The notes beneath the pieces were generated by a model, which did not search any database, was not told the DNA's origin, and saw only the letters and a program-made list of their open reading frames with translations. Source: a virus. Taken from it: a DNA stretch of 22,903 nt. This document shows, in pieces, positions 14,781-19,899 of the stretch (its first letter is position 1; every line of letters begins with the position of its first letter). Both the position numbers and the translations under genes were made by a program. The stretch spans positions 1-22,903 of the IMG/VR virus record IMGVR_UViG_3300044619_001435, one strand, 5' to 3'.

Positions 14781-14808
14781 AAAAAAAGCCCACCGTTTTG
14801 GGTGAGCT
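14781..14808 (-). terminator. Terminator of the Hsp20-like gene
   Basis: On the minus strand an 8-position stem (one mismatch) joins AGCTCACC to GGTGGGCT around a short A-rich loop, followed by TTTTTTT. It lies just past the stop of the Hsp20-like gene at 14830. Confidence 0.75.
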
Positions 14809-14829
14809 CTCCTGTTGATCAATGATTTA

Positions 14830-15177
14830 TTACTTAACCTTGATTTTCTTAGCTTCCTCTCTCTTGTCGTCAAATGTAATAGTAATCATACCATCAGCAA
14901 CAGTAAGTTCCAGGGTGTCTTGGTCTACAGTGTTTGGAATAACCAAAACAAAGTCAATACTCTTTTTACCGTACGTTTCGCTCTCCCCCTTAATGTGCAG
15001 AAGATCTCCGTGTTTAAGCTCCGCTGTAATGTCGGACTTTTTAAATCCAGCAGCCTGGATGTAGTAGGGTGAATGTTTTAGTGAATTGTTTACAATGACT
15101 GGCTTATTGAATTTACCAGCAGTTGAATTTGTCCAAGTCTTCATTGGCTCAAACTCCCAAAAATCGAAATATGTCAT
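14830..15177 (-). CDS. Small heat-shock protein, Hsp20 / alpha-crystallin type
   Basis: 115 aa. The alpha-crystallin domain is visible: YYIQAAGFKKSDITAELKHG (residues 38-57), the strand LLHIKGESE, then FVLVIPNTVDQDTLELTVAD and GMITITF. The last part corresponds to the usual A-x-x-x-G-L/I-L motif with Met-Ile in place of Leu. The N-terminal arm is short (about 35 residues) and the C-terminal tail is basic. Such proteins hold unfolding proteins without ATP; phage versions are known and may protect virion proteins. It stands alone, with a terminator after it and no perfect promoter before it. Confidence 0.75.
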   Translation of the reverse strand: MTYFDFWEFEPMKTWTNSTAGKFNKPVIVNNSLKHSPYYIQAAGFKKSDITAELKHGDLLHIKGESETYGKKSIDFVLVIPNTVDQDTLELTVADGMITITFDDKREEAKKIKVK

Positions 15178-15245
15178 AGCTTTTAAGTTTTTAGTAACTA
15201 TTAGTCAATGTTTGTGCCACTGAGTTAAGAATGAAAATTTGACAC

Positions 15246-15449
15246 TCAGTTTTGAGTTATGTCGAACGTTTTGTCAGTGTACTCCAGGTATCTACAGATG
15301 TAAAGTGCGTAGACATCCATAACTTCTTTCTCTACCAAATCATCTATCCTATGCTTTCTTAAGTACTGTGAGTAAAACATCTCAAGATCCTCTAAGAATT
15401 CCTCTTCACTCATATCTGCATAAGCGTCTGATATGGTATAGATTTTCAT
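15246..15449 (-). CDS. Small acidic protein, unknown function
   Basis: 67 aa, helical, with SEEEFLEDLEMFYSQYLRK and YALYICRYLEYTD. Charge is negative, the opposite of the nearby mini-proteins. It is coupled to the upstream gene by an ATGA overlap at 15446-15449. The stop region (15246-15252) forms one arm of an inverted repeat ACTGAGT/ACTCAGT with 15219-15225, which may act as a weak terminator, although no U-tract follows. The family is not recognised. Confidence 0.55.
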   Translation of the reverse strand: MKIYTISDAYADMSEEEFLEDLEMFYSQYLRKHRIDDLVEKEVMDVYALYICRYLEYTDKTFDITQN

Positions 15450-15712
15450 TTCTTCTTAGGGATAGACAATGATATTGATAAATTGTTCGGCGGCTCTACG
15501 TTTCTGATCAGCTCTTTTATAACTACGGTGTTGTTCCATTTGTTTATACCGTAAACCTGTGAGCAGAGCAGCGCCGTTTTATCAAAAACGTGGAAGTGGA
15601 TCTCAAAGATCAGTTGCCTGAGCATCGTGTCGTCACCCTTAATGTATTCCTCGATCGCCTTTTTTGTGTAAGGATGTTGCATTATGTACTCAGTATTCGC
15701 TTTTATGTTCAT
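15446..15712 (-). CDS. Small protein, unknown function
   Basis: 88 aa, starting MNIKANTEYIMQHPYTKKAI. It is helical, with IHFHVFDKTALLCSQVYGI in the middle and a basic Pro/Ser C-terminus (LSISLSIPKKK). No signal or membrane segment is evident. It is transcribed from the minus-strand promoter at 15737-15768, and its start lies next to the palindromic motif at 15714-15732, which may regulate it. It is coupled to the 67-aa gene downstream. The family is not recognised. Confidence 0.55.
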   Translation of the reverse strand: MNIKANTEYIMQHPYTKKAIEEYIKGDDTMLRQLIFEIHFHVFDKTALLCSQVYGINKWNNTVVIKELIRNVEPPNNLSISLSIPKKK

Positions 15713-15713
15713 T

Positions 15714-15732
15714 ATTTGGAATGATTATAAAT
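15714..15732. repeat. Palindromic motif, copy 1
   Basis: ATTTGGAATGATTATAAAT has arms of 9 bases matching at 7 positions around a central G. It shares TTATTTRGA and ATTATAAATTRCA with the copies at 19123 and 21469. It lies between the divergent genes starting at 15712 (minus) and 15788 (plus), over the predicted start of transcription of the former. Confidence 0.5.
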
Positions 15733-15736
15733 TACA

Positions 15737-15768
15737 CAAATTTAAAATTAATTTTTTTTATTTCAAAA
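15737..15768 (-). promoter_or_regulatory. Promoter of the 88-aa gene
   Basis: On the minus strand TTTTG (15768-15764), 19 bases, then TAAATTTG (15744-15737): a full Bacteroidota match. The start of transcription is expected near 15730, inside the palindromic motif, with a leader of about 18 bases. Confidence 0.7.
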
Positions 15769-15787
15769 TAAGTAATTATCTTTGAAT

Positions 15788-16006
15788 ATGTTGAAGTTTA
15801 TAACGTTTCAAAATAACGGAGAAGTAATATCCATAAACCCTAATTATGTCGCTCACATATACGAATCTGGGCATAATGCAAAACACGTTATAATAACAAT
15901 GTGCGATGGAAGAAGATATGAGATAGAGTATGATTATGGTAACAATATTACCTGCTTAATGCTTACTCAAAAATTTGAAATACAAGCAAACTATGGCGGT
16001 ATCTAA
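15788..16006 (+). CDS. Small beta-rich protein, unknown function
   Basis: 72 aa from the ATG at 15788 (MLKFITFQNNGEVISINPNY); a TTG six bases upstream is a less likely start. Strands alternate with turns (HVIITMCDGRRYEIEYDYGN), giving the look of a small beta protein. No cysteine pairs or membrane segments. It overlaps the next gene by 14 bases and heads the plus-strand run that leads to the lysis genes. A TATCTTTG lies just before the ATG but is too close to be its promoter. Confidence 0.55.
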   Translation: MLKFITFQNNGEVISINPNYVAHIYESGHNAKHVIITMCDGRRYEIEYDYGNNITCLMLTQKFEIQANYGGI

Positions 16007-16262
16007 GAGGGTACTTAAGGAATTAGAGTGCAAATACAAGGTTGAGGAGATATTTACAGACGGAAGGACTAATTACACAATCCAGTCTGTAAGAACCAGA
16101 GACGAATACAGAGCTCTCCTGAAAGAGCCAATGTATATGATGGAAAGATTCCCAGATGAAGTATATAGAAATGGGAAGTTAATATTGAAGTTAAACTCAG
16201 TTGAGATGTCAGAGTCTCAGATAAACAAATTACTCGGTCTTACGTGGACCAAAGTTGAATAA
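15993..16262 (+). CDS. Small basic protein, unknown function
   Basis: 89 aa from the ATG at 15993 (MAVSKRVLKELECKYKVEEI). A mixed alpha/beta protein with YTIQSVRTRDEYRALLKEPM in the middle and a C-terminal helix (EMSESQINKLLGLTWTKVE). It overlaps the upstream gene by 14 bases and is followed two bases later by the coiled-coil gene. The family is not recognised; likely part of the same operon as the lysis genes. Confidence 0.5.
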   Translation: MAVSKRVLKELECKYKVEEIFTDGRTNYTIQSVRTRDEYRALLKEPMYMMERFPDEVYRNGKLILKLNSVEMSESQINKLLGLTWTKVE

Positions 16263-16264
16263 AA

Positions 16265-16456
16265 ATGGAACAATACAAAGAAGGCATAGTAAATGCTATT
16301 AAGATCTTAGATGACGAGGTACAGAACCTTCGCTCTAAAAGAGACTCTACTATTCACGAGGAGTCTAAAACACGGTTAAACGAACAAATTTTATCACACA
16401 TTCTATCAATTCAGCATTTAAGGGAGGTTATATTCGATGAGCAAGAAGAACAATAG
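16265..16456 (+). CDS. Small coiled-coil protein next to lysis genes
   Basis: 63 aa and wholly helical, with heptad-like hydrophobic spacing (IVNAIKILDDEVQNLRSKRD, LSHILSIQHLREVIFDEQEE). There is no signal peptide, lipobox or membrane segment, so it is not an evident spanin. It overlaps the membrane-protein gene downstream by 20 bases. It may help or regulate lysis, or may simply share the transcript. Confidence 0.5.
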   Translation: MEQYKEGIVNAIKILDDEVQNLRSKRDSTIHEESKTRLNEQILSHILSIQHLREVIFDEQEEQ

Positions 16457-16661
16457 ACTATCTAACGACATATTCGGATTAGGCGTAGAGCTGTGCTTAG
16501 CTCCTATAAACTATTTACTTAGGTCATTACCTTACAGAGCTGGCGTAGTAGCATCAGTTGCTTGCATTTGCTTGTGGTCAACACCAATTATGATCTTATT
16601 TTCAATAGTTTCTAACATTATATTCTTAGTAGAGATAGCGTACAAACTAATAAAGCAATAA
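16437..16661 (+). CDS. Candidate holin (small membrane protein)
   Basis: 74 aa. A basic N-terminus (MSKKNNRL) is followed by a hydrophobic stretch (about residues 12-28) and a long hydrophobic region (about 36-65, VVASVACICLWSTPIMILFS and on), ending in YKLIKQ. One to two membrane spans fit a small holin. It ends one base before the lysozyme ATG, the classical holin-endolysin order. Holins form the inner-membrane lesion that frees the lysozyme. The call rests on size, hydrophobicity and place rather than a recognised family. Confidence 0.6.
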   Translation: MSKKNNRLSNDIFGLGVELCLAPINYLLRSLPYRAGVVASVACICLWSTPIMILFSIVSNIIFLVEIAYKLIKQ

Positions 16662-16662
16662 T

Positions 16663-17115
16663 ATGGAAATAAAGAAAGTAAGCAAGAACGGCCTTGATTT
16701 TATAGGCAAAGAAGAGGGATTGGTACTTAAACCGTACAAATGCTCAGCTAAAGTACCTACTATCGGGTACGGCTCTACGTATTATGAGGACGGTACCAAG
16801 GTTAAGATGACTGATCCACCAATAACAAAGGAGCGAGCTGAGAAGCTTTTCTTAGATACCCTAAAACATTACGAGATGTGTATCTATGCCAGCACCAGAG
16901 ATGACATCAATCAGAATCAATTCGATGCACTGGTAAGCCTTTGTTACAACATCGGCACGCACGCCTTCAAAAAATCAACGCTTCTAAAGAGAGTTAATAA
17001 AGATCCTAACGGGAACGATATTGAGGGAGCTTTTCTTATGTGGAGAAACGCAGGCGGTAAGCCTATTCTTCTTGGGAGAAGACAAAGAGAGTATAAACTG
17101 TATAGTAAAAAGTAA
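16663..17115 (+). CDS. Endolysin, GH24 lysozyme (T4-lysozyme type)
   Basis: 150 aa enzyme that cuts the N-acetylmuramic acid to N-acetylglucosamine bond of peptidoglycan. The active-site region reads EGLVLKPYKCSAKVPTIGYG (residues 18-37). E18 is the catalytic acid and T33 the conserved Thr; the usual Asp between them is replaced by C27, with the T4 spacing (E11, D20, T26) preserved. Later conserved phrases are NQNQFDALVSLCYNIG and FLMWRNAGGKPILLGRRQRE. No signal peptide, so export needs the holin. Length fits single-domain phage lysozymes. It directly follows the candidate holin. Confidence 0.93.
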   Translation: MEIKKVSKNGLDFIGKEEGLVLKPYKCSAKVPTIGYGSTYYEDGTKVKMTDPPITKERAEKLFLDTLKHYEMCIYASTRDDINQNQFDALVSLCYNIGTHAFKKSTLLKRVNKDPNGNDIEGAFLMWRNAGGKPILLGRRQREYKLYSKK

Positions 17116-17121
17116 ACTAAA

Positions 17122-17265
17122 ATGAAATTCTACGAAATGTTAGCAGACGAGATTGTAGTGCAAAAGAAAATTGAGGCTTTAATGAAGTTAAAGGCCCAGA
17201 AATTACACGAATTAAAGGAAATTGACGCAACTTTGCGCAAAATGATTTACAGAAAGCGGAAATGA
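17122..17265 (+). CDS. Small helical basic protein (47 aa)
   Basis: 47 aa, a single predicted helix (EIVVQKKIEALMKLKAQKLH, then ELKEIDATLRKMIYRKRK) with heptad-like spacing. It begins six bases after the lysozyme stop and is coupled to the next gene by ATGA. It may be an accessory of the lysis or tail region; no family recognised. Confidence 0.45.
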   Translation: MKFYEMLADEIVVQKKIEALMKLKAQKLHELKEIDATLRKMIYRKRK

Positions 17266-17453
17266 AGAAGAAACCAACAGGTCCAAAGTACCACTCAGCT
17301 GAGGTTTACGACCATCAAAAGCCTAAAAAAAGGAGAAAAAGCCACCCTAAGTACCCGCAAGGTGAGATTATTCCTGTTCAGCTCTACTATTTAGCTGTAG
17401 CACTGGCTGTTTTAATGACTATTTTCTTAGGTATTTTAGTAGTTAGGGGGTAG
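17262..17453 (+). CDS. Small membrane-anchored basic protein
   Basis: 63 aa. The N-terminal half is Lys/Arg/His/Pro-rich (about 15 Lys or Arg in the first 35 residues, with KPKKRRKSHPKYPQGE), and one membrane segment lies at about residues 42-60 (YYLAVALAVLMTIFLGILVV). By the positive-inside rule the N-terminus should face the cytoplasm. It is coupled by ATGA to the helical gene upstream. It could be a second lysis-membrane factor such as an antiholin, but this is a guess from size and place. Confidence 0.5.
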   Translation: MKKKPTGPKYHSAEVYDHQKPKKRRKSHPKYPQGEIIPVQLYYLAVALAVLMTIFLGILVVRG

Positions 17454-17473
17454 TGGGACAAAGAAGAAAGCCA

Positions 17474-17611
17474 ATGACACGTGAAGAGCTCCTCGCAAAC
17501 GGATCTTGCTGTGGATGTGGCTGTCTTAATTGCCCTTATACTCCAAGAGGTATTAAAGGATCAAACAAAGTAAAAGATGAAAGACAAACTAAAGCTAATA
17601 AGAACAACTGA
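17474..17611 (+). CDS. Small Cys-rich protein with CCxCxC motif
   Basis: 45 aa: MTREELLANGSCCGCGCLNC, then PYTPRGIKGSNKVKDERQ and KANKNN. The C-C-G-x-G-C-x-x-C-P-Y spacing resembles a small cysteine-rich motif (like that of DUF5522 proteins) thought to bind zinc or another metal. Its last 35 bases overlap the next gene in another frame. Translation looks real because the motif is recognisable and the codons fit; function is unknown. Confidence 0.55.
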   Translation: MTREELLANGSCCGCGCLNCPYTPRGIKGSNKVKDERQTKANKNN

Positions 17612-17768
17612 GTACGACTTAGAAGGCAATATCAAGTCAGAAAAGTTCAAGATTGGCGTAGATGTAGTAACCCAAGCCGACCACGGCATACACGAGCGGT
17701 ATATGAATAAGACATTCGACACCTACGCTGAAGCCAGAAAGTACATTAGAATCCACGAAGGTATATGA
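17577..17768 (+). CDS. Small protein, unknown function
   Basis: 63 aa: MKDKLKLIRTTEYDLEGNIK, a central segment with VDVVTQADHGIHERYMNK, and a helical end with TYAEARKYIRIHEG. A mixed alpha/beta fold is likely. It overlaps the Cys-rich gene upstream by 35 bases in a different frame, and its stop overlaps the next start as ATGA. The family is not recognised. Confidence 0.5.
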   Translation: MKDKLKLIRTTEYDLEGNIKSEKFKIGVDVVTQADHGIHERYMNKTFDTYAEARKYIRIHEGI

Positions 17769-17941
17769 AAATAGAAAACGTAAAGACGATTAAAATTAAA
17801 ATCGCACACTTTGAGCAGTTCGAGTTCAATTATGCTCAGCTCGCCAATGTAGAATGTCAGTTTGAAGACTCTGATACTGTAATGATCACTATTAAACCCA
17901 ACGAATATGCTACACAGCTGGAAGAAGACAAAGAGGTATAA
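17765..17941 (+). CDS. Small beta-rich protein, unknown function
   Basis: 58 aa: MKIENVKTIKIKIAHFEQFE, then FNYAQLANVECQFEDSDTVM, ending ITIKPNEYATQLEEDKEV. Strands alternate, with an acidic C-terminus. It is the last gene of the coupled plus-strand run before a new promoter at 17959. No membrane segment or metal site seen. Confidence 0.5.
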   Translation: MKIENVKTIKIKIAHFEQFEFNYAQLANVECQFEDSDTVMITIKPNEYATQLEEDKEV

Positions 17942-17958
17942 ATTTTTGCAGAAATTCC

Positions 17959-17989
17959 TTGCAAAATTGATCAAGAAATCTTAAATTTG
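17959..17989 (+). promoter_or_regulatory. Promoter with structured leader
   Basis: TTG (17959-17961), 20 bases, then TAAATTTG (17982-17989): a full Bacteroidota match. Transcription should begin near 17996 and give a leader of about 75 bases before the ATG at 18073. Confidence 0.75.
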
Positions 17990-18029
17990 AGTCTACATTA
18001 TTCATTACGAATACAATTTACCGACAATT

Positions 18030-18057
18030 AGCCCTGGGGATACGGGAACCTGGGGCT
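18030..18057 (+). promoter_or_regulatory. Leader hairpin before the 63-aa gene
   Basis: AGCCCTGGG (18030-18038) pairs over 9 positions (two G-U) with CCTGGGGCT (18049-18057), followed by TTATTTGT. It lies between the promoter and the ATG at 18073. It may be an attenuator or a transcript-stabilising element; the U-tract is interrupted. Confidence 0.55.
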
Positions 18058-18072
18058 TATTTGTAAATAGCT

Positions 18073-18264
18073 ATGGAAGAAACTAAATACTACAAAGTGA
18101 TCAACTGCTCAGGAAAAGTAACCTGCGCCACTAAGTTCGATGAGAAAGTAGACTTTGCTCGCCGTATAGAAGTACGTGAGCTGCTCAGAATGAACGAGTA
18201 CACAATGGTAGAGATAACAGAAGAAGAGTATAACAAAACTCCTAATAAACTTGACGCAGTTTAA
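18073..18264 (+). CDS. Small protein, unknown function
   Basis: 63 aa: MEETKYYKVINCSGKVTCAT and later DEKVDFARRIEVRELLRMNE and MVEITEEEYNKT. Mixed alpha/beta, with two cysteines (residues 12 and 18). The start context TAGCTATGG recurs before several right-arm genes. It has its own promoter and hairpin leader, so it is a separate unit from the run upstream. The family is not recognised. Confidence 0.5.
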   Translation: MEETKYYKVINCSGKVTCATKFDEKVDFARRIEVRELLRMNEYTMVEITEEEYNKTPNKLDAV

Positions 18265-18283
18265 AAGATAATTCTTATATTTG
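18251..18283 (+). promoter_or_regulatory. Possible promoter of a small RNA
   Basis: TTG (18251-18253) and TATATTTG (18276-18283) fit the Bacteroidota elements, but the spacing is 22 bases, slightly long. It overlaps the last codons of the 63-aa gene. Predicted start about 18289. Confidence 0.5.
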
Positions 18284-18288
18284 CATAC

Positions 18289-18356
18289 GACAGCTCGGAA
18301 AGACGGCTCATTTGTTTTATTGTGAACCCTGGGCCTTGTCAGCTCAGGGTTTTTTG
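18289..18356 (+). ncRNA. Possible small RNA (about 65 bases)
   Basis: Between a promoter-like pair ending at 18283 and a strong terminator at 18325-18356 lies about 35 bases without an ORF. The transcript would begin near CGACAGCTCGG and end in the terminator. No target or partner is evident. It could instead be a read-through terminator of the 63-aa gene with a coincidental promoter. Confidence 0.4.
18325..18356 (+). terminator. Strong rho-independent terminator
   Basis: AACCCTGGGC (18325-18334) pairs over 10 positions (one G-U) with GCTCAGGGTT (18342-18351) around a 7-base loop, followed by TTTTTT. It closes the plus-strand block that includes the lysis genes. Confidence 0.85.
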
Positions 18357-18522
18357 CTTCTAGGTGTGGAACAAAAAAGTAACAAGTCAGCTCTTATATA
18401 ACACTCGTTCTAAAAATGTTCCAGAATGCGGTTACAAAATATTGAGCAGCTCTATCTTTATATACCCCCTAAACAGAAAATGTAACCTGGTGTATAATGT
18501 GGTTGTACGGAGTAGGGATTCT

Positions 18523-18581
18523 CCCCCCAAAATTAAACCCCGCCACCCCCGAAATAACCCGATTTCTGTGACCCCGCCCCC
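18523..18581. other. Six C-runs (G-quadruplex-capable minus strand)
   Basis: C-runs of 6, 4, 5, 3, 4 and 5 bases lie within 59 bases of an otherwise AT-rich genome. The minus strand therefore has six G-runs with loops of 1 to 11 bases, enough for a G-quadruplex. Confidence 0.55.
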
Positions 18582-18666
18582 TTACTAAAAGTTTTAGCAT
18601 TAGATACAAACTTGCTAAGGTAATTAGCTTTGTGAGGAAATAGAATTGATTTTGAAAGCTTGCTTA

Positions 18667-18693
18667 CTAATAAACTTAGTATTATACACTAAG
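18667..18693 (+). repeat. 27-base direct repeat, copy 1
   Basis: Starts CTAATAAACTTAGTATTATA and matches the copy at 18757-18783 at 23 of 27 positions. It contains an inverted repeat ACTTAGT/ACTAAGT (18674-18680 with 18688-18694). The copies are exactly 90 bases apart. Confidence 0.55.
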
Positions 18694-18756
18694 TCTTTTT
18701 GTTTCCCCTGCGGGCGAAGTGTATTAACGTATGCTTAAACGCACTTTTTACTTTTG

Positions 18757-18783
18757 CTAATAAATGTAGTAAAATACACTAAG
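18757..18783 (+). repeat. 27-base direct repeat, copy 2
   Basis: Starts CTAATAAATGTAGTAAAATA; see copy 1. The inverted repeat is weakened here (TGTAGT instead of CTTAGT). Confidence 0.55.
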
Positions 18784-19122
18784 CTATCCTAAAATGCCTT
18801 CTATTGGCTGTATTTGATGTTTTTCTTTTTTGTGCTTGTTTAAAGATTAAAGAGGGATAACCCCTCTAAATACTTTCTTTTCTACCTAATTTCCCTTGAT
18901 TTAAAGGCTTTTATTTCCTTTGCGGTGGTTTGTATTGCCTTTGAGTATTATCGTGGCTTGTAGGGCTTTATTTTCAGTCTGTTAAGTCTGTTTTATTTCC
19001 TATTGTTAATCCCCGCTAACTTTGACCCGCCCTTGATTGTTTTACCTTTGCTTTTGTCTCTTTTCTCTTATTGTATTTAGTGTTACTTGATTTCTTTTCG
19101 GTGAGCTTTTCTGTATATACTT

Positions 19123-19141
19123 ATTTAGAATCATTATAAAT
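19123..19141. repeat. Palindromic motif, copy 2
   Basis: ATTTAGAATCATTATAAAT: arms match at 8 of 9 positions around a central C, the best of three copies. It is embedded in the shared 25-base motif TTATTTRGAnnSATTATAAATTRCA. It lies 163 bases before the first gene of the right arm. Confidence 0.55.
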
Positions 19142-19206
19142 TGCATTTTTTTTCTTTGTTTTTGATATTGTTAGACGTGTTTTTCAAATTATTTTTAGCC
19201 GTGCTA

Positions 19207-19237
19207 TTGACAAGCGTTTAAAATAGCCTTACTATTG
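19207..19237 (+). promoter_or_regulatory. Promoter of the right-arm operon, bracketed by an inverted repeat
   Basis: TTG (19207-19209), 20 bases, then TACTATTG (19230-19237, one mismatch to TAnnTTTG). TTGACAA (19207-19213) and TTGTCAA (19240-19246) are perfect inverted 7-mers covering the -33 element and the start of transcription, a plausible operator. Confidence 0.65.
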
Positions 19238-19268
19238 CTTTGTCAAACGACAACAACGAACACAAAAA

Positions 19269-19302
19269 ACTAAAAAAATTAGCAAACTAAAAAACTTAGC
19301 AA
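19269..19302 (+). repeat. Tandem 17-base repeat in the leader of the first right-arm gene
   Basis: ACTAAAAAAATTAGCAA (19269-19285) and ACTAAAAAACTTAGCAA (19286-19302) are adjacent copies with 16 of 17 identical, ending one base before the ATG at 19304. They are A-rich and lack a Shine-Dalgarno, and may aid ribosome binding. Confidence 0.6.
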
Positions 19303-19303
19303 A

Positions 19304-19513
19304 ATGGAAGATTTTCAAACATCAATCGAATTATTTTTAAGCAAATTAAAAAGATACGAAGGTGCAAACCCTATTTTTCAAATTGATTATCGCAATCAGT
19401 TTATTATCGTAACATATGCCCCAGGTGGATTTTTGAGACAATTATACGCCGATGACAGGGTTTTGGCTAACTTAAACGAGAAAGGGTTGCATATTGAATT
19501 TTTAAAAAATTAA
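19304..19513 (+). CDS. Small protein, unknown function (first right-arm gene)
   Basis: 69 aa: MEDFQTSIELFLSKLKRYEG, then IFQIDYRNQFIIVTYAPGGF and DRVLANLNEKGLHIEFLKN. A helix followed by strands and a second helix suggests a small alpha/beta protein. It is the first gene after the promoter at 19207-19237. The leader is about 60 bases and contains the tandem 17-base repeat. Likely an early phage protein; family not recognised. Confidence 0.55.
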   Translation: MEDFQTSIELFLSKLKRYEGANPIFQIDYRNQFIIVTYAPGGFLRQLYADDRVLANLNEKGLHIEFLKN

Positions 19514-19525
19514 CTATTAACCAAC

Positions 19526-19543
19526 GGGGGTAGCAATACCCCC
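19526..19543 (+). promoter_or_regulatory. Intercistronic hairpin 1
   Basis: GGGGGTA (19526-19532) pairs perfectly with TACCCCC (19537-19543) around the GNRA tetraloop GCAA, followed by TATTTAA. It lies between two genes of the same direction, 20 bases before the next ATG. Weak terminator, stabiliser or attenuator. Confidence 0.6.
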
Positions 19544-19563
19544 TATTTAACCTATTAAACACA

Positions 19564-19845
19564 ATGAATCTAACTAAATTTGAATTAATCGGCAATAACC
19601 TTGAACAAAAGCTTTTAAACGCTTCAAAGGTTAAGCAGTTATTATCTAATATTAACAGCGAATTTCACACTAATTTCATTAAGGAAATTTTGTTCAATGA
19701 AACAATAGTAAAACACAAAGGCGAATTTTATTTATACGGCTATTCGTGCAAAGGCTCTTTAAGCAAATACGATTTTCTTAATGATGCTAATTTTATTCAA
19801 GCTGTTAAATTAACTACACGCAAAGTATTCAGAAACATTAAATAA
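19564..19845 (+). CDS. Small basic protein, unknown function
   Basis: 93 aa: MNLTKFELIGNNLEQKLLNA, a central beta part (VKHKGEFYLYGYSCKGSL) and a helical C-terminus (AVKLTTRKVFRNIK). Overall charge is positive. Preceded by a hairpin and an A-rich start context, without Shine-Dalgarno. It lies in the same direction as the 273-aa gene downstream; a role in early infection is inferred. The family is not recognised. Confidence 0.55.
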   Translation: MNLTKFELIGNNLEQKLLNASKVKQLLSNINSEFHTNFIKEILFNETIVKHKGEFYLYGYSCKGSLSKYDFLNDANFIQAVKLTTRKVFRNIK

Positions 19846-19851
19846 ATAACG

Positions 19852-19867
19852 GGGGCGTTATTGCCCC
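19852..19867 (+). promoter_or_regulatory. Intercistronic hairpin 2
   Basis: GGGGC (19852-19856) pairs with GCCCC (19863-19867) around GTTATT, followed by TATTTTT. It closely resembles hairpin 1 in position and flanks (AAC before, CCCCTATTT after). Confidence 0.6.
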
Positions 19868-19899
19868 TATTTTTAAACCTAACTTAACTTTATAACATT

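Larger units (their letters stand above)
18357..19206. other. Gene-free region with repeats and C-runs, possible control or replication region
   Basis: No credible gene on either strand; a 74-codon frame at 18364-18588 runs through a simple C-rich tract and is rejected. It contains six C-runs (18523-18581), a palindrome CTAAAAGTTTTAG (18585-18597), a 27-base direct repeat in two copies 90 bases apart (18667 and 18757), a stem AGAGGG/CCCTCT (18851-18867), pyrimidine-rich stretches on the plus strand and the second copy of the 25-base motif (19121-19145). These are features often seen at origins or switch points, but no proof is available here. Confidence 0.5.

Noticed and set aside
15219-15252. 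ACTGAGT/ACTCAGT as terminator of the 67-aa acidic gene
   Set aside because: The loop is long and no U-tract follows on the minus strand; noted only as an inverted repeat.
15777-15784. TATCTTTG as a promoter for the plus-strand gene at 15788
   Set aside because: Too close to the ATG (transcription would begin inside the start codon) and without a -33 element.
18364-18588. 74-codon plus-strand frame after the terminator
   Set aside because: GTG start with no leader, crosses the C-run tract giving a Pro-rich end, and lacks any family resemblance.
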